A stretch of DNA of 41,873 nt from Chromatiales bacterium (lineage in GTDB: Bacteria > Pseudomonadota > Gammaproteobacteria > UBA6429 > Thiohalophilaceae): positions 1 to 41,873 of the forward strand of contig JALSSV010000074.1 of NCBI GenBank assembly GCA_026984045.1, in the 5' to 3' direction. The notes under the pieces were generated by a model, which saw nothing but the letters and a program-made list of their open reading frames with translations, was not told where the DNA came from and made no database searches. The first letter of the stretch is position 1; every line of letters begins with the position of its first letter. The position numbers were made by a program, and so were the translations under genes. Positions 1-7,668 of this stretch are shown one piece after another.

Positions 1-414
<414 letters not shown>

Positions 415-450
415 GAAACAGAGAAGGTAGGAGCCCCCTTTCCCCTGATT

Positions 451-732
451 TCATTCATCCAGCAGTCGCTGCCAGTCCTCCTCGTCGGGCAGGCTGTCGG
501 TCTCGAAGCCCAGCTCCCCCATGTCCAGTTCGTCGTAGGGCCCGGTGGCGTCGCCGGGCTCGGCGACGGGGATGACGCCCATCAGGCTCCAGGTTTCCCC
601 GTCCAGCTCGGCCACGTCGCCGTCGAAATACTGGATCTCGATGCTGTCGCCGTCGAGGGCCACGACCTCGAATTGTCGCTGCTCGGCATCCTGGTACCAC
701 TGTCCGATGACGGGTTCGACGATGGCGGCCAT
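451..732 (-). CDS. Small acidic protein, DUF6763-like, unknown function
   Basis: Encodes 93 residues starting MAAIVEPVIGQWYQD. It is strongly acidic, with a C-terminal half rich in Asp and Glu (for example DELDMGELGFETDSLPDEEDW) and no signal peptide or membrane segment. The first half (GQWYQDAEQRQFEVVALDGDSIEIQYFDGDVAELD) reads as a small beta-barrel-like domain, which I associate with the gammaproteobacterial DUF6763 family. That family name is from memory and could not be searched. Function is unknown. It is convergent with ettA, and a perfect 10-bp palindrome, CTAACGTTAG at 776-785, lies about 44 bp upstream of its start and could be an operator. Sequence character and codon use match the neighbours, so the gene is probably real. 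Confidence 0.75.
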   Translation of the reverse strand: MAAIVEPVIGQWYQDAEQRQFEVVALDGDSIEIQYFDGDVAELDGETWSLMGVIPVAEPGDATGPYDELDMGELGFETDSLPDEEDWQRLLDE

Positions 733-859
733 GACCGGCTCCTGACTGCGGTTGCGAAAGGCAAGGGACTCTTCCCTAACGTTAGCAGGCCGGCGGGAAA
801 TGTCATCCCCGGCACGACGGGCGGCAGCGTCCGGACGGCGACGCGCCCGGACGGCGGAC

Positions 860-1525
860 TCAGGGTGCAGGCTGGGTGACGGTGCCGGTGGTGTCGAGAT
901 CGGCCGCCTCGGGCGGGGTGATGTTGACCACCTCCTCGGAAATCACCTCGCCGTTGCCGTTGATGACCGAGACCTTCCATTCGCCGGTGGCGTCCGGCGG
1001 CAGGTTCTTGCTCGACCAGACCCGCCAGCGCGGCCCCTTCACGTCGAACTTCACCTCGGCCTGGACCTGGCCATTGTGCTCCCAGCGATGGGTGGCGGTC
1101 TGGCCCGCCATGCCGCGCAGCTCGGTGAAAAAGTAGATCTTCTGGCGGTCGGCAGGCAGCTTGTCCACCGTGTCGACCGGCTCCCGATCCACCACGGCGG
1201 TGGCGAAGGCGGCGCGGGCCACCTCGCCGCGAGCCATGCCCATGCCGTGGGCCTCGCCGGCTGCGCCGTCGGTGGCCTGATCGGCGTGCTTCATGGCCGG
1301 CTCGTCCATGGCCTCATGCTGCCGGGCACGCTCTTCCGGCCGTTCGCCCGACTCGCTCACGGCCTCGCTGCGTTCTTCCATCGCCTCGGCCCGTTCCTGG
1401 GTCATTTCACCGCGCATCTCCATCGTCTCGGCGCGTTCGGCCATGCCGTCTTCGGGAGGCGCCGCCAGTGCCAGCGGCGTGGCGGTGACCAGGGCGGTCA
1501 GGATGAGAATGGAGGATGTTTTCAT
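860..1525 (-). CDS. Exported DUF2914-domain protein
   Basis: Encodes 221 residues. Residues 1-21 form a signal peptide (MKTSSILILTALVTATPLALA, probable cleavage before APP). Residues about 22-100 are a low-complexity linker rich in Met, Glu, Arg and Ala with repeated RAE-x-ME phrases, likely helical. Residues about 105-205 are a DUF2914 domain: VDREPVDTVDKLPADRQKIYFFTELRGM, then THRWEHNGQ, GPRWRVWSSKNL and TGEWKVSV. The domain is common in periplasmic proteins of gammaproteobacteria, but its biochemical role is not known to me. The start is supported by the well-formed signal peptide. It is transcribed divergently from hemH, and a strong hairpin (1559-1585) lies in its presumed 5' leader. Confidence 0.85.
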   Translation of the reverse strand: MKTSSILILTALVTATPLALAAPPEDGMAERAETMEMRGEMTQERAEAMEERSEAVSESGERPEERARQHEAMDEPAMKHADQATDGAAGEAHGMGMARGEVARAAFATAVVDREPVDTVDKLPADRQKIYFFTELRGMAGQTATHRWEHNGQVQAEVKFDVKGPRWRVWSSKNLPPDATGEWKVSVINGNGEVISEEVVNITPPEAADLDTTGTVTQPAP

Positions 1526-1558
1526 GGTGCTCTCCCTGTTGGATGTGGGTTTGAAACC

Positions 1559-1585
1559 GGGGCGAACGTTCCGGCTGTTCGCCCC
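1559..1585. other. Perfect 9-bp hairpin between the DUF2914 gene and hemH
   Basis: GGGGCGAAC (1559-1567) and GTTCGCCCC (1577-1585) are perfectly complementary around a 9-base loop. It lies 34 bp upstream of the DUF2914 gene start on the minus strand and 131 bp before hemH. It has no T tract, so it is not an obvious intrinsic terminator. A leader hairpin or protein-binding palindrome is possible. The rest of the 191-bp gap (1526-1716) shows no promoter I would defend. Confidence 0.5.
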
Positions 1586-1716
1586 GCCTGGGTGTCAGAC
1601 GGCCCGATCAGACTGGATTTTCCGTCCGCCGGCCGTGATGCCGGTCACATTGCATCCATCCCGCCGGCAGGCGCACGGCTTCAGGTTTGCGCCCGGCTCG
1701 GCCATAATGCCGCTCC

Positions 1717-2751
1717 ATGCCCGCCTATACTGCCCACTCCACCCCGGCCGGCGATCGCACCGGGGTATTGCTGACCAATCTCGGGACGCCGGACTCCCCA
1801 GCGACGGCCGACGTGCGCCGCTATCTGGCCGAGTTTCTCGCCGATCCGCGCATCGTCGAGCGGCCGCGCTGGCTGTGGTGGCCGATCCTGCACGGCATCA
1901 TCCTGCGCCTGCGGCCGCGCCGGGCGGCTCATGCCTATCGCCGGATCTGGACCCCGCAAGGCTCGCCCCTCCTGACCCTCAGCCAGGCCCAGGCCGAAGC
2001 CCTGCAGGCGCGGTTGGGCGAGGCGGTTCCGGTGGTACTGGCCATGCGCTATGGCCGCCCCTCCCTGGCCACCGGGCTCGAGGCCCTGCGCCGCCGGGGC
2101 GTCGGCCGCCTGATCGTGCTGCCGCTCTATCCCCAGTATTCGGCCACCACCACCGGCTCCACCTTCGACGCGGTGAGCGCCGTGCTGGCCACCTGGCGGG
2201 AAGTGCCGGAACTGCGCTTCATCAGCCGCTACCACCACCACCCGGCCTATCTCGACGCCCTGGCCGCCAGCCTCCGCGAGGCCTGGGCCGAGCGGCCGCG
2301 GGCGCAGAAGCTGCTGTTTTCCTTCCACGGCCTGCCGCGGCGCTACGCCGAAGCCGGCGATCCCTATCCGCGGGAGTGCGAAGCCACGGCCCGGGCGGTG
2401 GCCCAACGGCTGGGACTGGGGGAAGACGAGTGGCTTTTGACCTACCAGTCCCGCTTCGGGCCCGAGGCATGGCTGCAGCCCTACACGGACGCGACCCTGC
2501 GCCGGCTGGCGGCCGAGGGGGTGACCTCGGTGGATGTGGTGGCGCCGGGTTTTGCCGCCGACTGCCTGGAGACGCTGGAGGAGATCGCCATGGAAAACCG
2601 CGATCTGTTCCTCGAGGCCGGGGGCAAGGATTACCGCTACATTCCCGCGCTCAATGCGCGGGAAGAACACATCGATCTGCTGGAGCAGCTGGTGCGGGCG
2701 CACCTCAAATCGACGTTCCGAACATCGGACCACTCAGGCAAGGGTGCCTGA
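1717..2751 (+). CDS. hemH: Ferrochelatase
   Basis: Encodes 344 residues and inserts Fe(II) into protoporphyrin IX, the last step of haem b synthesis, at the cytoplasmic side of the inner membrane. Recognisable blocks are GVLLTNLGTPDSP (residues 16-28), VLPLYPQYSATTTGSTFD (134-151), the catalytic histidine in LLFSFHGLP (His204), YQSRFGPEAWLQPYT (243-257), and the conserved acidic block DCLETLEEI (282-290). Length matches bacterial ferrochelatases (about 320-345). The usual C-terminus ends near LEQLVRAHL (residue 330). The last 14 residues (from KSTFRTSDH) are encoded mostly by the left end of repeat element A, so the stop codon lies inside the repeat. The ATG start leaves a short leader before the family-conserved block. 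Confidence 0.96.
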   Translation: MPAYTAHSTPAGDRTGVLLTNLGTPDSPATADVRRYLAEFLADPRIVERPRWLWWPILHGIILRLRPRRAAHAYRRIWTPQGSPLLTLSQAQAEALQARLGEAVPVVLAMRYGRPSLATGLEALRRRGVGRLIVLPLYPQYSATTTGSTFDAVSAVLATWREVPELRFISRYHHHPAYLDALAASLREAWAERPRAQKLLFSFHGLPRRYAEAGDPYPRECEATARAVAQRLGLGEDEWLLTYQSRFGPEAWLQPYTDATLRRLAAEGVTSVDVVAPGFAADCLETLEEIAMENRDLFLEAGGKDYRYIPALNAREEHIDLLEQLVRAHLKSTFRTSDHSGKGA

Positions 2752-2911
2752 TTCCAACATCGCCCTCTGGGACAGAGAGTCGTTTCGTGACACGCCGTGA
2801 ATACCTCCCTGTAGGCTCGACGGCCGCATCCCTGCGGCCGACGGTCACGAAACGACTCTCTGTCCCAAAGGGCTCAGTGCACACAATGAACCATGGTCTG
2901 GTATTTGGAAC
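2715..2911 (-). repeat. Nested-palindrome element, copy A (197 bp)
   Basis: Outer ends are imperfect inverted repeats, GTTCCGAACATCGGACCA at 2715-2732 and the complement of GTTCCAAATACCAGACCA at 2894-2911 (14 of 18 match). Inside are 30-bp arms at 2762-2791 and 2844-2873 with one mismatch (23 inner bp perfect). Between them is a 52-bp core (2792-2843) that matches copy B with one difference when read on the minus strand. On the minus strand the core holds a perfect 8-bp hairpin with loop GGGA (2821-2840) and a small TAC/GTA hairpin with AGGGAG (2802-2813). The left end overlaps the hemH 3' end. No ORF inside is credible. Confidence 0.9.
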
Positions 2912-2947
2912 TTCCATTTAGCCGTCACCCGGCGCAAAGGCCGGGCA

Positions 2948-3079
2948 GTAGGAGCGGCGCCCTCGCCGCGACAATGCGGTTGCTGGTAGCGGGGGACGGG
3001 TAGCGGGGAAAGGCCTTTTGGTTTTACCAGCAACCAGCTACCCGCTACCGCCGAATCGCGGCGAGGGCGCCGCTCCTAC
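2948..3079. repeat. REPIN (paired REP palindromes), copy 1, 132 bp
   Basis: A 24-bp sequence beginning GTAGGAGCGGCGCCC (2948-2971) is repeated perfectly in inverted orientation at 3056-3079. The spacer contains a second inverted pair, GGTTGCTGGT (2978-2987) with ACCAGCAACC (3026-3035), and GGGTAGCGG-type phrases that can pair with CTACCCGCTACC. The GTAGGAGC...GCCGCGA form resembles Pseudomonas-type REP sequences mobilised by RAYT transposases; no RAYT gene is in the window. The gap 2752-3127 holds only element A, this REPIN and a small hairpin (CCCGGC/GCCGGG, about 2929-2945). Confidence 0.9.
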
Positions 3080-3127
3080 AGAATTGCGCCGCCCTGCGGG
3101 GCTTCTCTCTGATCAACCGAGAACCGC

Positions 3128-4921
3128 TCAGGCGATGCCGGGGTTGCCTTCCACGCCCACGATCTTCGGGGTGTTGAGCTTCTCGACCTTGGCCACCTTC
3201 TCCTCACGCAGGTATTCGGCCACGATTTCCCAGATGGGCTTGCCGGGGGCCTTGGAGCCGACGGTGGCCCAGCCGGCCACGGTGTAGGTCTTGTCGGCCT
3301 CCAGGGGCGAGCCGTCGTCGAGGCGCAGATCGGTGATCCGGGTGCCCATGTCCTTGTTGGGATCGATGGTGTAGTCCAGGCCGCCCACGCGCACCATGTC
3401 GCCGCCCTGCTGGTAGTAGGGATCCTTGTTGAACAGGTTGTCGGCCACGTCTTCGAGGATCAGCTTGATGTCGGCCCCGCTCATTTCCCGCACGTAGGTC
3501 TCGGGATAGGTGATGCAGGTCTGATCCAGCACGTTCTCCATGGTGATGGCCTGGCCCGGCAGCACGGTGGTACCCCAGCGGAAGCCGGGCGACAGGGAGA
3601 TCTGGGCCCCGCCCACCTCGCGCAGCGCATCGCAGATGATCTGATCGAAGGTGCCGTTGAAGTTGCCACGGCGGTAGAGCAGCGTGTCGGCCACCGCCAG
3701 TTCCTCGCGCAGCTTGTCGAGGTAGGGCTTGCGCACCTGCTCGATGAAGGCGGACATCTCCGGATCCGGCTCCAGCAGGTTGGAGAACACGGGCAGCAGC
3801 TTGTAGTCGTAACCCTGCACCTTGCCGTTGCGGATGTCGAGCTGCATCACGCCCAGGAACTTGCCGTTGGAACCGGCGTTGGTCACCAGGGTCACGCCGC
3901 CGGCGTTCTTCACCTCCACCGGGCGCGGCACGCCGTCGTGGGTATGGCCGCCGAAGATCACGTCGATGCCGCTGACCCGCGAGGCCATCTTGAGATCCAC
4001 GTCCATGCCGTTGTGGGAGATGACCACCACCGCATCCGGCTTCTCGTTGGCGCGCACGTCGTCGACGATGGACTGCATCTCGCCATCGCGAATGCCGAAG
4101 GTCCAGTCGGGAATGAAACGCCGCGGGTTGGCGATGGGGGTGTAGGGGAAGGCCTGGCCGATGACAGCGACGCGGGCGCCGCCGATGTTCTTGATCACGT
4201 AGGGCTTGAAGGCCCGCTGGCTGTCCTCGTCGAACCCCGGGAAGTCGGCGAACTTGTAGTCGAAAGCCGCATCGTCATTGACGAAGATGTTCTGGGCCAC
4301 GAAATCGCCCTTGAAGTCCTTGATGTTGTCGATGACCTCGACATCCTTGTAGGTGAACTCCCAGTGGCCGGTCATCACGTCCACGCCCAGCAGGTTGCAG
4401 GCGCCGACCATGTCCTTGCCACGGGTCCAGTAGGCGGTGCCGGAACCCTGCCAGGTGTCGCCCCCGTCCATCAGCAGCGTCCGATCGGGACCGTGCTCGG
4501 CGCGCAGGCGCTTGACCAGGGTACGCAGATGGGCGAAGCCCCCCACCTTGCCGTAGGTCCTGGCGGCTTCGACGAAATTCAGATAGGTGAAAGCATAGGC
4601 CTCGGGCGTATTGGGCTTGATACCGTAATATTTGAGGAAGGCCTCGCCCACCAGGTGTGGGGGCCGACCCTTGGCCTCCCCGAGGCCGAGGTTCACACTC
4701 GGCTCCCGGAAGTAGATGGGCAGGAGCTGGGCATGGCAGTCGGTCATGTGCAACAGGGTGACGTTGCCGAACTTCGGGATGGCGTAGGCGTCCTTCTTTT
4801 CCGCCTTGGTGGTGGTGGTGACGCCACCCGGCCCACTGGTCTTGGTGTCGCAACCGGGCAACATGCCGGCAGCGGCGGCCATGCCCATGATCTGGATGAA
4901 TTCACGGCGGCTGATAGACAT
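3128..4921 (-). CDS. soxB: Thiosulfohydrolase SoxB
   Basis: Encodes 597 residues. SoxB hydrolyses sulfate from the cysteine-S-thiosulfonate on carrier SoxYZ in the periplasmic thiosulfate oxidation pathway. The twin-arginine motif SRREFIQ (4-10) and hydrophobic stretch mark Tat export. The dinuclear-metal phosphoesterase fold shows HMTDCHAQLLPIYFREP (from residue 58; Asp61, His63), MDGGDTWQGSG, a GHWEF block in place of GNHEF, HNGMD, and GGHTHDGVPRP (about 323). The C-terminal 5'-nucleotidase domain follows. The length fits SoxB (about 560-600) rather than generic UshA. A cysteine after LPG (Cys24) gives a possible lipobox. The ribosome site GGAGGA sits 4 bp before ATG. No soxAXYZ genes are adjacent, so it is an orphan here, as in some sulfur-oxidising gammaproteobacteria. 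Confidence 0.93.
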   Translation of the reverse strand: MSISRREFIQIMGMAAAAGMLPGCDTKTSGPGGVTTTTKAEKKDAYAIPKFGNVTLLHMTDCHAQLLPIYFREPSVNLGLGEAKGRPPHLVGEAFLKYYGIKPNTPEAYAFTYLNFVEAARTYGKVGGFAHLRTLVKRLRAEHGPDRTLLMDGGDTWQGSGTAYWTRGKDMVGACNLLGVDVMTGHWEFTYKDVEVIDNIKDFKGDFVAQNIFVNDDAAFDYKFADFPGFDEDSQRAFKPYVIKNIGGARVAVIGQAFPYTPIANPRRFIPDWTFGIRDGEMQSIVDDVRANEKPDAVVVISHNGMDVDLKMASRVSGIDVIFGGHTHDGVPRPVEVKNAGGVTLVTNAGSNGKFLGVMQLDIRNGKVQGYDYKLLPVFSNLLEPDPEMSAFIEQVRKPYLDKLREELAVADTLLYRRGNFNGTFDQIICDALREVGGAQISLSPGFRWGTTVLPGQAITMENVLDQTCITYPETYVREMSGADIKLILEDVADNLFNKDPYYQQGGDMVRVGGLDYTIDPNKDMGTRITDLRLDDGSPLEADKTYTVAGWATVGSKAPGKPIWEIVAEYLREEKVAKVEKLNTPKIVGVEGNPGIA

Positions 4922-5121
4922 TCACTCCTCCTCACCTGGGGTCTTGTGCATTCGGGCGGCATGGCGGCCTGGAATGGCGCCTCACGCCGGCCCGGTCGGG
5001 TTGGTTGATTTTGCCCGCATGATAGTACAAACCGCCGGCCGGCCATATCACCGGCGCCGGGGAAGGGACGAGCGGGCCGCTGGCGTTGCGTTTTGCAGCC
5101 TTTGTGACCGGGACGGCCGCC

Positions 5122-5745
5122 TCAGGACCGGGACAGCGCCGTTGCCGCCGGCAGCCGGCCCGGACGCCGGACCCGGCGCCAGAGGCGGTGGCCGAGCAGC
5201 GCACCGGCGATGACGGCATAGATGGTGGGCCACAGCAGATCGGCCTTGACCAGCCAGAAGTGATGCAACACCGCCAGCAGGACTGCCACGTAGACCATCC
5301 GGTGCAACGGTTTCCAGCGCCGGCCGAGACGCCGCATCATGCCACGGGTGGAGGTGGCCGCCAGGGCCAGCAGGATGAGCAGGGCGCCCATTCCGGCGGT
5401 GATGAACGGCCGCTTGACGATTTCCTCGACGATGGCGGGCCAGTCGAAGAACTGGTCGAACCACAGCCAGGTGAACAGGTGCAGGGTACCGTAGAAGAAG
5501 GCATACAGGCCCAGCATCCGCCGCAGCCGCACGGGCCATCGCCAGCCGGTCCAGTCGCGCAGCGGGGTCATCAGCAGGGTGAGCAGGAGGAAGCGCAGGG
5601 TCCATTCGCCGGAACGGCGGGTCAGGGCCTCGAAGGGGTTGGCGCCCAGGCGATCGGCGAACAGGGCCCACGCCAGCCACAGGGCCGGGGCCAGGGCCGC
5701 GACGAACACCAGCAGGCGCAGGCGGGCCATCCGTTCAGCGTCCAT
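5122..5745 (-). CDS. msrQ: Haem-binding membrane subunit MsrQ of methionine sulfoxide reductase
   Basis: Encodes 207 residues with about six transmembrane helices. MsrQ (formerly YedZ) is an inner-membrane b-type haem protein that passes electrons to periplasmic MsrP. Family features visible are GEWTLRFLLLTLLMTPLRDWTGWRWPVRLRRMLGLYAFFYGTLHLFTW near the N-terminal third (haem-ligand histidine in TLHLFTW) and RRWKPLHRMVYVAVLLAVLHHFWLVKAD in the third quarter with further candidate haem histidines. Length matches the family (200-215). It follows msrP on the same strand after 170 bp that holds an inverted repeat, so co-transcription is likely but not certain. soxB begins 200 bp further downstream. 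Confidence 0.93.
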   Translation of the reverse strand: MDAERMARLRLLVFVAALAPALWLAWALFADRLGANPFEALTRRSGEWTLRFLLLTLLMTPLRDWTGWRWPVRLRRMLGLYAFFYGTLHLFTWLWFDQFFDWPAIVEEIVKRPFITAGMGALLILLALAATSTRGMMRRLGRRWKPLHRMVYVAVLLAVLHHFWLVKADLLWPTIYAVIAGALLGHRLWRRVRRPGRLPAATALSRS

Positions 5746-5776
5746 GTGCCGTTCCCCTCGGGTTCAACCCCGGTAG

Positions 5777-5879
5777 CGAGCAGGATGCGCCCTCCACGGT
5801 CTTCGGCCACAGGGAGGCGGCAAACGAAGCCGCTGTCGAGTGGTATCCACAGCCTGTCGTGAAGGGCGCATGCTGCTCG
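5777..5879. repeat. Long inverted repeat between msrP and msrQ
   Basis: A 17-bp arm, CGAGCAGGATGCGCCCT (5777-5793), is matched in inverted orientation by AGGGCGCATGCTGCTCG (5863-5879) with one mismatch. The 69-bp loop has an inner GCGGC/GCCGC pair (5816-5832). No T tract follows. It could be an mRNA-processing or stabilising structure between the two msr genes, or a degenerate palindromic repeat. No second copy was seen in the window. Confidence 0.6.
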
Positions 5880-5915
5880 CCACGGGCGGGAAGGCGGATC
5901 ATACGGCAAAACCGC

Positions 5916-6857
5916 TCAGAAAAACCGCCGCAGATCCATGCCGGCATACAGGTGCGCCACCTGTTCGGCATAGCCGTTGAAGGGCAGGGTCTTGCGCTTG
6001 CGAAACTCGCCGATCCGGCGTTCCCGCTTCTGGCTCCAGCGGGGATGATCCACTTCCGGGTTGACGTTGGCATAGAAACCGTATTCGTGCGGCGCCGCCT
6101 TGTGCCAGGTCGTCATCGGCTGGCGTTCGCTGAAATGGATGCGCACGATGGACTTGATGCTCTTGAAGCCGTATTTCCAAGGCACCACCAGCCGCAGAGG
6201 CGCGCCGTTCTGGTTGGGCAGGACCTCGCCATACAGGCCCACGGCGAGGAGTGTCAGGGGATGCATGGCCTCGTCCATGCGCAGGCCTTCCACATAGGGC
6301 CAGTCGAGCACGTGGCGGCGCTGGCCCGGCATCTCCTCGGGCCGATAGAGGGTGGTGAAGGCCACGTATTTCGCCCGCGAGGTGGGCTCGACGCGCGTGA
6401 TCAGATCCGCCAGCGGAAAACCGATCCAGGGAATCACCATGGACCAGCGCTCCACACAGCGTAGCCGGTAGATCCGCTCTTCCAGGGGATGGGGCTTGAG
6501 GAGGTCTTCGAGGGCGTAGGTGCCGGGGCGGGCCACTTCACCATCGACGGTGACCGACCAGGGATCGGTGGTGAGCCGCCCCGCCAGTTCCGCGGGGCTG
6601 GCCTTGTCGGTGCCGAATTCGTAGAAATTGTTGTAGGTGGTCACATCGGTGTAGTCGGTCAGCGCGTCCGGCACCGCCAGATCGGGGCGCGGGCGGAAGT
6701 CCAGGCGCCGGCCACCGTGCCCGGCCCGGGCCGGCCGCAGCCCGCCTGCGGTCAGCAGCAGGGCGGCCGTGCCCTGCAGGAATTCCCGACGCCGGGCGTA
6801 CCAGGCCGGATCGGTCACATCGGCTTCGGTGAGATCGGGTTTGCGGCGAATCAGCAT
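5916..6857 (-). CDS. msrP: Protein-methionine-sulfoxide reductase catalytic subunit MsrP
   Basis: Encodes 313 residues. MsrP (formerly YedY) is a periplasmic molybdopterin enzyme that repairs oxidised methionines in envelope proteins using electrons from MsrQ. A Tat signal with [19 protein letters not shown] lies at 21-39. Conserved features include [19 protein letters not shown] (67-85), the molybdenum-ligand cysteine in [11 protein letters not shown] (Cys134), IPWIGFPL, and [15 protein letters not shown]. The C-terminus with [14 protein letters not shown] is typical. The ATG at 6857 is preferred to upstream in-frame starts because AGGAGGA lies 6 bp before it and the Tat region is complete. 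It is divergent from the 204-residue membrane protein gene at 7042. Confidence 0.95.
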   Translation of the reverse strand: MLIRRKPDLTEADVTDPAWYARRREFLQGTAALLLTAGGLRPARAGHGGRRLDFRPRPDLAVPDALTDYTDVTTYNNFYEFGTDKASPAELAGRLTTDPWSVTVDGEVARPGTYALEDLLKPHPLEERIYRLRCVERWSMVIPWIGFPLADLITRVEPTSRAKYVAFTTLYRPEEMPGQRRHVLDWPYVEGLRMDEAMHPLTLLAVGLYGEVLPNQNGAPLRLVVPWKYGFKSIKSIVRIHFSERQPMTTWHKAAPHEYGFYANVNPEVDHPRWSQKRERRIGEFRKRKTLPFNGYAEQVAHLYAGMDLRRFF

Positions 6858-7041
6858 GGCATTTCCTCCTCGGCCGGAACGGTATGGGCCCCCATAGGCA
6901 GGCAGACTCCCTGCTCCCGGCGAAGTTCCCTCCGAATCGGACCGGCCGCGCCCGGGGCCGGACGGACGGGGGTGTCCATGGTCATGTTCCGGGTTATGAT
7001 GCGGGCTTCGTTTTCCGGTTCGACAGGGACAGAAACTGGGC

Positions 7042-7656
7042 GTGAGCGGCAAACGCGTCAATCGGGTGCTCCTGCAGGAATCCCCATTCAAGGGGGAAAT
7101 TCGGCGCTTCGAAATCTACAACGACAAGTTCGTCAAGGTCGAGATCCGCAACGTCTTCGGCGAGATCGGCTATCACATCAACATGGGCCTGCTCGAACCC
7201 TGGCCCGTGTTCCACCGCCAGATCGCCTGGCCCTGGCTGCTGGCCGTGGTCTATTTCGGCACCGCCACTCTCGTCTACGCCCTGTGGCTGTGGCAGCATC
7301 CGGACGGTCAGACCCTGGCCCGGCTGCTGCCCTTCATGGTGGTGTTCATCCTGCTGACGCTGGGTGCCCTGCTGATGTTCCTGTATCATTCGCCCAACGT
7401 CGTCGAATTTCGCAGCCGCTATGGCGGCTGCCCGCTCATCGGCCTGCTCAACAACAAGCCCGACAAGACCGAGTTCCGCCATTTCCGCGATGAACTCAAG
7501 ACCCGGGTCCTCGCCGCCAGCCAGGCCATCACCTTCGACAAGCGCCAGATGCGCAGCATCGAGCTCCAGGAACTGCGCCGCCTCTGCGAACAGGGCGTCA
7601 TCGACGAGCTTGCCCTGCGCAAGGCCCGGGATCGGGCCCTGCGCCTGCAGATCTGA
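7042..7656 (+). CDS. Two-helix membrane protein of unknown function, linked to a sensor kinase
   Basis: Encodes 204 residues from a GTG start. The N-terminal 60 residues are soluble with a charged, beta-rich pattern ([22 protein letters not shown]). Two transmembrane helices lie at about 62-84 and 94-116. The C-terminal domain ([25 protein letters not shown]) ends in a short helix pair, [19 protein letters not shown], that resembles a SHOCT-like oligomerisation motif. I do not recognise the family. Only 12 bp separate it from the downstream kinase gene, so the two are probably co-transcribed and may act together. A TATGAT sequence (about 7005-7010) could be its -10 element, without a good -35. 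Confidence 0.82.
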   Translation: MSGKRVNRVLLQESPFKGEIRRFEIYNDKFVKVEIRNVFGEIGYHINMGLLEPWPVFHRQIAWPWLLAVVYFGTATLVYALWLWQHPDGQTLARLLPFMVVFILLTLGALLMFLYHSPNVVEFRSRYGGCPLIGLLNNKPDKTEFRHFRDELKTRVLAASQAITFDKRQMRSIELQELRRLCEQGVIDELALRKARDRALRLQI

Positions 7657-7668
7657 ACGGGTCCGCCG

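Noticed and set aside
2692-2751. Frameshift at the hemH end
   Set aside because: The frame is intact; the odd tail is explained by the repeat overlapping the 3' end.
2705-2917. Short ORFs inside the nested-palindrome copies (also 20419-20604 and 20456-20683)
   Set aside because: Their similar translations only reflect the shared repeat DNA. There is no ribosome site and reading frames exist on both strands.
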